In this document: one piece after another, positions 47,111 through 57,769 of the stretch
How positions within the stretch are numbered: position 1 is the first letter of the stretch
How the letters are laid out: every line of letters starts with the position of its first letter
NCBI GenBank assembly: GCA_951217055.1
Contig: OX578277.1
Coordinates: 55,447,044-55,511,043, forward strand
Length of the DNA stretch: 64,000 bases
Source of the DNA: Gerris lacustris
Lineage: Eukaryota > Arthropoda > Insecta > Hemiptera > Gerridae
Direction: 5' to 3'
Notes under the pieces: model-generated
Database searches by the model: none
Told to the model about the DNA's origin: nothing
Seen by the model: only the letters and a program-made list of their open reading frames with translations
Position numbers and translations under genes: made by a program

Positions 47111-47270
47111 TTTTGACCCTAAATTGTCAAAATTTAACCCCTTAAAGAACTCCGAAAATTCTGGCCAACGACATTTTACAATTTGTTTGGAATTTTTAAG
47201 TGTATCCTAACGTGAGATATCGTCAAGAGTGACATATACATAATATACATAATATGCATGTACAGTGTAC

Positions 47271-47860
47271 AGGGTGTCCCAGCTAATATGGAACAGCGAA
47301 ATATCTCCGGAACCATGATAGATAGGGTTCGATACTGGCTAAAAAGGCTCTTCTAGAACATAATCTGAACATTTTCTGTGTTCAGCAGAAGTGTGTGCAA
47401 TTTACATATTTAAAAAAAGTGAATAGGAAGCCAACTTTTTAAGACTGGATTTGGATTCTATGGCTAAAAATAAGAATTTTTTACTCTTGGAAATGTTTTG
47501 CTCCGAGCATTAGTTTGCCGTCTGGAGAGCCCTGAACGTGCTAAATTAAATCTACAAGTCCATATTACAGCTTAACTAATGGATTTAGGAAAATAATTTA
47601 AGAGACCAAAAATTCTATTTTTAGTCATAGAATCCAAATCCAATCTAAAATTCATACCTTATATGTAATTGTTTTTTGCCTTAAAAAAAGGTGTTCAGCA
47701 GGGCTCATAAAGTTAAAAAAATATCAATAATGCATGTTTTTAAAAATGGATCTGGATTCTATGACTAAAAATAAGAATTTTGTGTCTCCTGAATTATTTT
47801 CCTAAATCCATGATGTTTGAGCTAAATACCATGTTACATAAATAAAATTTCTACATTTGA
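47271..47860 (+). mobile_element. Probable DNA transposon terminus with internal inverted repeats
   Basis: It begins TACAGGGTGTCCCAGCTAAT, a sequence shape common at ends of arthropod DNA elements. Inside, a block with TGGATT.GGATTCTATG.CTAAA occurs at 47448-47490 and 47747-47790 in direct orientation and at 47605-47650 inverted. There is no coding frame. Confidence 0.45.
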
Positions 47861-47974
47861 ATGACTTAAAATCTAAAATTACCTAGGTTAAACAAATACT
47901 TGAAGATAAAATATTTTAGTAATGTATGCAACTAACCGCAGACACTAACGAAAAAGAAAAAAAAGCAGGAGGCT

Positions 47975-48295
47975 GGCTGAAGAGATAAGATACTTAAGAA
48001 GAGACGCCGATAAAAACTCTAAGAGAAGAATCAGAAATACCACCATAAGGCTAGGACTGAAAGTGAAGCCCATCCTATGCTCTGTAAAAAATGCCCAGTT
48101 TACTGGCTTGGGCAATTGCAAAAAATAGACGAAGAGAGATTGCCCAAAAAAGTCCTCGAAGCTCGTTGTAAAGGAAAAAGACCAAGGGGAAGAAGAATGA
48201 CTTAGATGGATAACATCGCATCCACCCAGGTGGATCGAGCATCGTCTCTCCATTAAGCAACTATGACCAAAATTTGAGAAAATTGAGAATTCTTT
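47975..48295 (+). pseudogene. 3' tail of a LINE reverse transcriptase (relic)
   Basis: A plus-strand frame reads LAEEIRYLRRDADKNSK, then LGLKVKPILCSVKNAQ, then DEERLPKKVLEARCKGKRP and RGRR. This is the familiar C-terminal tail of non-LTR retrotransposon ORF2, where the motif LPKKVLE and a basic GKRPRGRP are usual. In-frame stops follow directly. Only the tail remains, as expected of a 5'-truncated insertion. Confidence 0.8.
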
Positions 48296-48934
48296 TTGGT
48301 CACCCTTTAAACCCAACGGTAGAAGAGGTTCCGAGTAAGTAAAGGAAATAATATGCAACTAAATAATAATATATTTTAGGTAAATTAAAAAGAATGAATT
48401 AATAAGACTTATTTAAAAGTAAAATCAATTTAAAAACTCTTTAAACTTGGTAAAAACAATTTAACTAAGAACCTACACTCTACATCAGATTTATTTGAAA
48501 GAGTGAGTCAAGGGTTAGGATCAAGTTAAATAATTATTTCTCTTTTAATCATAATGCATTTCATCACCTTCACTACAAGAGAGGTTGGTATTCAAGACAG
48601 ATTTATTATTTGACCTATAGTAGTTTCACTTTTGTAGCTTTTTATGTTTCACAACCTATTGGATTTAGTCAAAATTTATGAGCACTTTTACTTGTTCATT
48701 TTGAGAGATAAGACGTTGTAAAGAAAAAATGAAAAAGCGAACTTTCGTGGAAACAATAATTCATAGAATAATTTTCGCACTCTTCAGAGCACAACAGAAA
48801 AAAAAATCTGGAATAGTTGCTTAAAGAAAGTTTTTTAATAAAATTAGAATAAAAGATGAAGGGAGACAGAGAAAAAATACTCCGTCAGAATCGAACCACG
48901 TAACTCTGGTTAGGGTCTGTCTTTTTACTTTCTC

Positions 48935-49480
48935 ATATAAAGAGAAAGTATTGTGATGGCAAGAAAATTCGATTTTGAGATTTTGATAGATTTACACGTT
49001 TTGAGGTCCCCTGAGTCCAAAAAAGTGGTTTTTAAAAAATGTTTGTCTGTCATCTGTCGTCTGTGCAGACGCCTGGAGCCTAAACTACAGGGCCGATTTT
49101 GACGAAATTTGGCATACACGTTTAGCAAAAAATTATACCCCGAGGCAAAATTGAGAAATGAATTTTAGCTTCAAATTTTGGGGCGCTACCCCCCAAAAAC
49201 TCTGAAAAAACGTGAAAAGAAAATTATTTCTCGAAAACTGTACCAACGATTTTGATTAAAAAATTCTAAAATGTAGTAATCTAACGACATATGCCGTTTT
49301 CCCGGGAAAAATCTAGTTCCTGAGAAAATAGCATAAAACGCGGACGGAGAGAGCCCCGGTTCGATTCCCCGCCTAGGAGAAGTTATTTTTATTATAAATT
49401 TTGATGAAATGGTCAATAATAATTAAATGTACATATGAAAACTAGTAAATGGAAATCACTGGGCTAAAAGTCTGAGTTGT
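48935..49480 (+). repeat. Repeat family G copy
   Basis: It holds the same ordered blocks as 44508-44960: ACGTTTTGAGGTCCCCTGAG, GGCCGATTTTGACGAAATTT, CCGTTTTCCCGGGAAAAAT and GGTTCGATTCCCCGCC. It ends near GTCTCGGACCGATTTTT. Confidence 0.75.
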
Positions 49481-49789
49481 CTCGGACCGATTTTTTTCTT
49501 TATTTAAGCAATAGTCATAACAAGTTATGACTTTCTTTTTACAAAATAAAAATGTTTTCCAAAAAAAGGAAGTGAGCATAGATAATAGATATCTACGAAG
49601 TGAAATAATTGGATCACAATACATACTAGGATTAAAATGCATATTGTTTTGGTTTTCCATTTACATTAATTCTGAATTAAATGGAAGATTCCATGCCACT
49701 AAATTGAGGTTATATACCTTAAGGAAGTTTCATGGTTGATAGCCAATCGAACAAATGTTTGTATTTAAGAGTTGTAAGTTGTGTTAATA

Positions 49790-50041
49790 TAATAAAGGTT
49801 GTTTAAAACTGCCAATTCAAGAGAGGAATGACGGACGGTTTCAGATAGCGGGTACCTGAGTTTACGACACAACCAGCTTAGGTTCCTTTCACTGGTTGAA
49901 GGTACGGGGTAAGAAGGCTTCTCGAGTATGGCCAGGGGGCAGGGCGATACTGAGGGCACGGGCCTCACGACTTTCTGGGACGCACGAGCCTTGGATCCTA
50001 AGCGGACAAACCTCCCCTTAGCCAAAAGCATTCCTCTAGGC
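49790..50041. other. GC-richer block of unknown nature
   Basis: About 250 bases with much higher GC than the surroundings. A minus-strand frame of 88 residues (for example VPSVSPCPLAILEKPSY) is open, but the first codon is followed by no recognisable domain. A solo LTR or other repeat is the likeliest explanation. Confidence 0.3.
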
Positions 50042-51664
50042 TCTAGGTAGAAATAGCCGAGAAAGGTGTGAACAAGAGGTGAAAATTATAAAAGAAAAAT
50101 ATCTTGCAGACAAATTTACAGATAAATAAATGAAAAAAGCACATACACGTAAATTTTTCACCATCAACAAAATAAAATATAAAACAATTTTCTCCCAAGA
50201 GAGATACAATCATAAAAGTATGTGCTTTCAGTCACACAGGTCCATAGGCAATTTAACAAGTAGTACGGGATCGTTAACCAGCATAATTGGCCCAGCCGTT
50301 TTAAGATGGCGGCCATTTAAAAGTATGTTTTAGTTACAACTTTTAAACAATTTATTTTAATGACTTGAAACAAACGCCTTTAAATGCATTTGTGTCTTCG
50401 ACGCTTGAGTGCTCAAAGTACACAAGATAATAATGTAAAACATTTTGGGGGAGCGAAAACTTTTTTTTACAAACAACAAAATATGCAACATTTAAAAAAT
50501 TCCTTAAAACTCGTTTTTTGTTTCAAAATATTTTTACATTAATTGTTTTTTACGCAATTTTTAAGGACACATGGCGCATAGATCAATTGACACAAAAAAA
50601 GAAACTAAATATATATTTGTACTCAGAGCGTCTTCCCCTTTAATTTAAAACCTCCACATAAAGTATTTCATCTTCTTAAACTTCAAGGGCTTTTGGGGCT
50701 TACTTATATTTATTTTCCTTGGGTATGGTTTATTAAACCTAACATAATTGTAAAGTTTTTTGTTGGGACAAACGCAGTTAATAATAAGCGACCTCGGTTT
50801 TGTCAACGGACCCTAAGACAAAAATGCATATATGTACATATGTACAATTGTACATATGTATTATAGGCGGACCTCCATATGACGAAATTGATTCATTTTT
50901 AGAGAAAAAAATGAGTCATCCCGAAAGAGGAAGATTTTTATCCAGTACCATTTTCACCCATTATAAAACTGCTCTACGTCTTCCTACTTAGAATCTCTAG
51001 ATCTTTTAAAAATCTCCACTGAATCCCGGTTTTTCAAAAATATAGAGCGATTTCATATTTTCGGGATATTTCTTTGTTCTTCATTCCTCAATCTACGCTT
51101 TTTGAATAAAAACATTTCCTCTGAAAGTGATTTTGTTTAGAAATTTGTACGATAAGTAAATTACACTGTAAAAAGTCAAAAGCTTTATAAACGTCTAAGA
51201 GTAAGAGATTTCCGACTGTATATAAAATTTGAAACTTTTCCCTTTCTTCTTCTGAAATATGCCTTTTAATCACCACAATCTAAATACTATGACTTACTAA
51301 TAGAACCTATGTTCAACTAATTCATCGTTTAAATAATCGATATACATAGTTTGTCAAATAAATTTATAAACCATGGATTGGTAATTTTCATTTCATTTTG
51401 TACATTTTTTTTGAAAGCCGGTAAAAACTATAGAAATATTAAGTCAAAATAGTCACTATTTCACTGCATCAGCACGTGCCTCTGATACATAAATTTACGG
51501 AGATCAAGCTCAGGATTAATTTTGAGGGCAATCAATTGGAAAACTGCCTCTTATTCAGTGTGATCAGATGTCACAGTCGAGGTCGATCCGAACTTTCTCT
51601 GTCAAAGGTCGTGTGCATGTGGTATTCAATCTTCAACTGCCCGCAATATTTCTTTTGATTTCAG
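50042..51664. other. AT-rich stretch with no supported gene
   Basis: Short open frames near 50860-50990 lack a recognisable motif. A hexamer-rich palindromic word (TATGTACAATTGTACATA) occurs near 50832-50860. Confidence 0.35.
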
Positions 51665-51748
51665 CGTGATACCCAATAACCCACTGAACTATGACCATAG
51701 TCTCTACACTGATGCTGAGGACATAGGAGATGTTTTACATACCAAAAG
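51665..51748 (+). CDS. Possible orphan exon (unrecognised)
   Basis: A strong acceptor (TTCTTTTGATTTCAG) and donor (AAAAG|GTAGGA) bound 84 bases that read VIPNNPLNYDHSLYTDAED and IGDVLHTK in one frame. The acidic, aromatic composition resembles a cytoplasmic tail, unlike random AT-rich sequence. No neighbouring exon was found, so this may be one exon of a plus-strand gene with long introns or a chance signal. Confidence 0.35.
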
Positions 51749-52137
51749 GTAGGAAATTCGATAAAAGCGAATTGAAAAGTTATATCAAAAATGAAAATGA
51801 ATTCCTGAACAGTAATGACGAAAACAAAATACCTCCATACAAATGATAAAATTTATGAACAATAGAATAAAGGAATTAAGTGACAGCAAATAACAGCCTA
51901 GAACCACTTTTTATATTTTCTACACATAAATAGGTATAGTATCGTAATATAATGCGGGGATAGCACAAAAATGAAAACATTGAGTCATAACCAGGCAGCA
52001 TAACACTTAGCACATTACAATTGTATATTAAATACATACAGTACGTACACACCCAGGTTTTTTTAAGTGAAACTTCTTTAGCCACGGTAGAGTAAATTTG
52101 CTTGGATAAAATTGACATAGGGAAACGAAGTACGCGT

Positions 52138-52360
52138 TTCGAGACTCGTCCAAGTGAAACATTTTTTATGTGAAATTTACGAAATTTTTTAAAGTTTTTG
52201 TATTAAGAATCGCCTGTGATAGATATTTTAATCGACTGCTGACTTAGGCCGGCAGTTGATTTACCTGTAAAAAATCTTACCTCTGGACGAGTCTCGAACC
52301 CCCGACCCCTGGAATGAGAGTCTCACGTGCTAACCACTATACCACGGGAGTAGTAGATTA
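52138..52360 (-). mobile_element. tRNA-derived SINE or tRNA pseudogene (Glu-like)
   Basis: The minus strand from 52352 reads CTCCCGTGGTATAGTGGTTA (A box), a CTCTCAT anticodon-loop-like stretch and a B-box-like GGGGTTCGAGACTCG. The anticodon and acceptor stems do not pair, so it is not a working tRNA. About 145 bases downstream a 15-base inverted copy of the B-box region (TTCGAGACTCGTCCA) occurs at 52138-52152. Confidence 0.6.
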
Positions 52361-52589
52361 ATTCTGTACACAGAATTGGTATATAAGGGTATTTAAAATA
52401 TTATAAAATATATCATTTCACGACACAAAAACTTCTGCTTGTATCAGGTTGAAATTTTACATGCCTGTTTCAATAATTGTACTTTAGACGATGTGTTGTG
52501 TATGAAGTTTTATTAAAATCGTTACGTCAGAACGTAAGAAAAGGGTAAAAACGTTTTCTCTATTTTAAACGTTTAGGCCCGCTTTAATA

Positions 52590-52965
52590 AATTTAGCGAT
52601 ATTTAACACTTCAAAGCGCGGTGTCGGTGTTAGTTTTATTAAAAAACAATATTTATAAGTTGTTTATCTCATTGAATAAATGAAGTTAGAATTTTTCCCG
52701 TCCTAACATTCCAATTTTACATTCGAAGCTTACGTGTACGCGAGCGTTCCGCGTGAACGCTTGGGCGGATAAAGTCGTCCAACGAACTCGCCCTAGGCAT
52801 TGGTAAAATGAACATGTGTACCAAATTTCAAGTAAATCGGTAAACTTTTACTCAAGTTATCGTCATCGGTCGATTTCGGTCGGTTTTGTGACGGTAACTT
52901 TTTTGGATTCACTCCCGGGCTCCAGACTCAGACGCTGAAACGTGCCATAAGGAACTTCGTTCCAA
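52590..52965 (-). repeat. Repeat copy matching 61370-61660, inverted
   Basis: On the minus strand it contains the ACTTGAGTAA, AAATTTGGTACACATGTTCA, TTTTACCAATGCC and ATTCAATGAGATAAAC blocks in the same order as 61390-61590. Confidence 0.75.
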
Positions 52966-52969
52966 AAAC

Positions 52970-55900
52970 AAAAAAATAATCGTTTTTCAACGTTTATTTC
53001 ATATAGGTAGATAGTATTCTCTTAATTCTTTATATTTCCTTGTGAAAGCCCCCCATGGATGCACCATTTTTTACCAATAATTTATATAAATGTACTTTGA
53101 GAAATGAAATGTCTCAACAAATGCTACTTAACTTTCACACAACTAAGATGATCCTATACAATTCGAATAATACAATTTAAAGATCAACCTAGTCACAATC
53201 TAAATCTATAGTTAGAAATAAATTATATTTGAAATGGAAAAATAGAAGGTTGGAATCAGAACTACTACTTTTGAGTTTATTTCCAGGTTCAGATGAATTT
53301 ATTATAAGGTGAAGAAGGAATGGTGCAAAATACCCCTATTATTTTAGGGTGTTTTGCATTTTTTATTACTATAATTTTGAATTTTGTTTAAGGTTCACTA
53401 TTGTCCAGAAGATGGAAGGAGTGAAGGGAAGTTTCCTTGAGGCATCGGAGATTGCTTTAGCTTCCCCGGGTGTTATGTTAAAGGTACCATTGTGTTATTG
53501 TTCTGCCCTGAGGCTTAAGAAGCTGCAAACTTTCTCTGAATGGCTGACTCTTCCCTAAACAGGAGGCTGTAAAAGAGCAAAGAACTAAAGTAGGTCGATG
53601 AAAACAATATAGCAATTCGATTCCTCAGTGCGTGTTTCTATTTTAAAGAAAAGAACGAATTGTAACGGCAAATTAGATGCATGCATGCTATTTATATAAA
53701 CAAATTACTGAAAATTAAGATTAGATTGTTCCTTTAAAACAGCGGAGACAACATGTTGTGACCCTAAAAAGTAGAGGGTTGGAGGGTTGACGGATGGAAG
53801 CCTAGGTTGGGTTAGGAAGCAAGAGCATATGATAATTAAGATGATAAACTAAATTTAAAAGACAGGGACAGGAGATTCAGCGACATGTAGAATCCACCAA
53901 TAGATCGACAATAACCTGTCGAAATGAGTTATAAATGATTAAAAAAAAACTTAGCTCAGTAGCATAAATGTAGCATTTTCTTCTAAAACTTAAGTGATTC
54001 TAAAAAAAAAGAGAAGAGATTCCCCTCTAATAAGTACTATTCCCTAATAAAAAAGACAAGAATATGTAATTGGCGAGATTACAGCAGAGTATCGGCATAC
54101 ATGTAGAGAGATTACAGGACGAGTAGCAGCTACGTTTGGCGTCGAAAAGGAGATTATGGAAAGATCCAGCTAATATTGATATAATTGGTTGTAGCTTTAA
54201 AAATCTTTGGACATATTCTTCCTTATACTTTACACTCGTGACTTAAAATACTGCTTTAGAAGATTAGGATCTGAGTGTTTGCAGAGTTTGTGTTGAGGGT
54301 TCTCTTGTTACTCCAAAGATGGTAGCCTAAACAAGAACTGTATATACATCAGAATATCACAATATAAAGATTGCGTCTAATTCAGCTCTCCATACTTTAT
54401 CTGGTATCTCATAGTGTTACGTTTTGCATGAGAGGTTGCCCAGTCCGGTTTCGAACCACACGCATTGAAAAGGCATTAAATAACCAGGACAATCTGGTTT
54501 CATGATAACGAAGCCGAAAGTCTCTCTCCTGCCGCTGGCACTGACAACCGGTAACCTATAGTTGTAGCCTTTATCTAGATATATTAAAAGAGCCCGGTCC
54601 TATATTATAAGAAGATACAAGAAACAATCTATCCTATGTATATTCAAGCACTCTTTTTAATGATGAATGAGCTTCAGGAGAAATTGTTAAAGCGATTTCA
54701 ATTCAAAGAAATTGAAAGTTCATAGCCACTTCACAAAGTAAGTAATGAAGAGTAAAATCTAGATAAGATAATAAAAAGAAATGGGATACAATCGCAACGA
54801 AATTTAACAAATTAATATTAGTTAGTCTTCCATTTTTCAAGCTCAATGAAAACATAATTTAGTCATCAAATCTACTTTATTATTTTGCCTAATATTTCTG
54901 TTCTATTGTCGTCTATCGTTATCTGTCTATCTTTCTTCCCACTTTTATATGATACTTACACTTACTTTAATAAAACACTATTTTTAACTATTTAAGTTTA
55001 TAACATAGTGTAAAATATTAATAACAATAAGGGTAGTACTTTATTTTTCTCCGAAATCAGCCCTTATTCCAAATTTACATACTCCAATATTATTAGAAAG
55101 TGCATTGGAAACAACGATAGACAGTGCAGTATTCATAGTATAACGTGGCCTGAAGATATGCATTTAAAATGATTACACAATGATGAGTACAACCTTTAAA
55201 TCGTACAGAATTCTGAAATATATTTTTTTTCCATAAGAGGTAATTTAAAATCTTCGATAAAGGTGTCCGTCGTATACTTATCTTTCATTAAACCTTCTTG
55301 TGCATAAAATGAATACTGTTAAAAACAGTATGAAAGCTGGTATTAGGCATTATTAGATTGCACAGAGGCAGCGAAAAATCATGTTGGAAAAAGAGAAACC
55401 ACGGAACACAAGGAGGTTTATGGCCTAATGGAAGACTTAAAACTGGAATCCCAAATCACGTAATTGACGGGAATATTGAAGAAGATATCATAAGATTATT
55501 GTATTAGAGGTGATCGCTAAAGGTTGATTGAGGATGAAGGAAGCATTTAGGGTTTCCAGTATGCAGACAACGCCGATCAACTCCAAAAGAAAAAAACACG
55601 CATTTAAAAACAACGATTCCTATTACATTTTTTTAATTTGTAAAAAGTGAGAAATTTATAATTTTATAACATTATCTTATATCTTTATCTTAGAAATGTT
55701 TCAAAGAATTTAAAATCAAAACTACATCTTAAAAAATACAGATAAATATAGAATTAAATTGCGTTATTAAAATTAATTAAGAGAATTTTTTAAACCTCAA
55801 TCTGATTCACGATATTTTTCCCTGTTAAAGAAAGAACCATCGCATTAGAAAAAAATATACCTACCCTACAAGTGCCAAAAGAGATAGTTTTCCAAAAAAT

Positions 55901-56330
55901 TAATACAAAATAAACTTCTTCTTCGCTATTATGAAACTAATAATTTTATGATTTAATTCTATGATTTCTCGTCCTCATAATGATGAAATACAGCAGAAAT
56001 AACTTCCAATAAATTTGGTTTTTTTTCAACTATTAAAAGTCTGGACTAGGTAGAACCCGAATTCGGGATGTTCATATGAAAATGTCAGTAATAAATAATT
56101 CTAATTGAATTAAGTTTTCCCTTAATTTGTATTTAGCCTTTAATAATCGTCGGAACCGTTTTCGAGAAATAATAATTTTTACGTTTTTTAAGAGTTTTTG
56201 GGGGTAGCGGGTGAATTTAGGGGTCTAAATTTGGAGCTAAAATTCATTGCTCTTGAGGTATGATTTCGCCTTGGGGTATGATTTTTCTGAACTTTTATGC
56301 CAAATTTCTTAATAATCGGTTCAGTATCTA
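52970..56330. other. No supported gene
   Basis: AT-rich. A frame at 53395-53558 (VQKMEGVKGSFLEASEI) has reasonable composition but no splice context or family. Two short motifs resembling tRNA B boxes (near 54450) are too degraded to call. Confidence 0.35.
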
Positions 56331-57765
56331 ATTGTGGATTACAACTAGCCCGTTGTTGGTCACATAATGTAAGCTTCAGTCTTCTTAGCACATTGGTTTA
56401 TCTTTCACATCCGTACAAACATACATTTATTTACACCTATTTCTTTGAAAGTCATCCGATTAGTAAGAAATTTGGATGGCTTGTTATAGGTAGTCCGCAG
56501 AGGGTCCCAGATTAATTTCAACCACCTGTATACATTATATATTACATTATATATTCATGTAAAAAAAAAAAAAAATTAAAACATTTTAGTTGTTCAGAAC
56601 CATCAAATAGCTTCCGTTACCTTCGGCAAGCACGGAACTTTTTAGGTGGGAATGGAGAGAAAAATTAAATAAGTAAGGCTCTCCTAACTAAGGCTTTCCG
56701 CATCTGCACAGACGACAGACACATTTTTTACAACCAATTTTACGAACTCAGGGGACCTCAATACTTGTAAATCCATTAAAATGTCAAAATAGAATTTTCG
56801 CGCCATCACATCTGCCTATCCATAAAAACCTATCTGCGACACTTCAAGCTCTGCTAGATAGGCTTGTTAGTATTTTCCAAGAGTTACATTAAGTAAGAAA
56901 TATTGCCTGTAAAAAAAATCCTGTAGTGAAATCTGCGACAGTGTACACAAAAACAGTTTTGTTTCCGAGCTTACCAAAGGTAGTGAAAGCATTGTGATCA
57001 TTCGTAAGAGCGAGATTTTTTTATGTCTCCGATATCGAACATTTCTGGACAGATATCCGCCTCAGATATCTGGAAACATTATTTGTCTCGTGTCAGTCTA
57101 TCGATCTGTCCGACACCATTTTTGCGAACCACCAGAGAACTAAAGAAACCAGTTCCTCTTTTCACGGATGAACAAACTTGTTATTATTAACAACTATATC
57201 TTTTAAATTAATCATTCGATGTTGAAGCAATTTGGATGGTTTGATACGAATAGCCCACAGATGGTTCCATACTCCATTTATTAAATTTTACTAAACTAAT
57301 ACCTCTATTCATCTTAAAAATCAAAACAATTATGACATTGACATTTAAAAGTAGCTTACTCGGGTCTTAACAAGTAATTTATTGATGTTATGCTTTTGCA
57401 ACCCATTATTGTCTAACTTATTTAATTTTTCTCTCCATTCCCTCCTAAATAGTTCCGAGCTTGCCGAAGGTAACGGAAGCTATTTGATCGTTCTAAAGAA
57501 CTAAAATGTTTTAATTTTTTTTTTTTTTTACATGAATATAAGAATGAATTTAGTAATATATAATGTATACAGGCGGTTGAAATTAATCTGGGACCCTCTG
57601 CAGACTACTTTTAACAAGCCATCCAAATTTCTTACTAATCGGATGACTTTCAAAGATATAGGTGTAAATAAATGTATGTTTGTACGGATGTGAAAGATAA
57701 ACCAATGTGGTAAGAAGACTGAAGCTTACATTATGTGACCAACAACGGGCTAATTATAATCCACA
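56331..57765. repeat. Large inverted repeat, arms about 345 bp
   Basis: Positions 56331-56674 and 57417-57765 are reverse complements of each other with scattered differences. They share TAGCCCGTTGTTGGTCACAT, ACATACATTTATTTACACCT and CTTCCGTTACCTTCGGCAAG. The 743-base spacer carries other family copies (56698-56815 inverted and 56957-57300). Each arm contains a family B head, so the structure probably arose by insertion of two copies in opposite orientation. Confidence 0.85.
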
Positions 57766-57769
57766 GTTA

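Noticed and set aside
47945..48358. 137-residue minus-strand frame
   Set aside because: It is the antisense shadow of the plus-strand LINE tail, whose motifs are recognisable.
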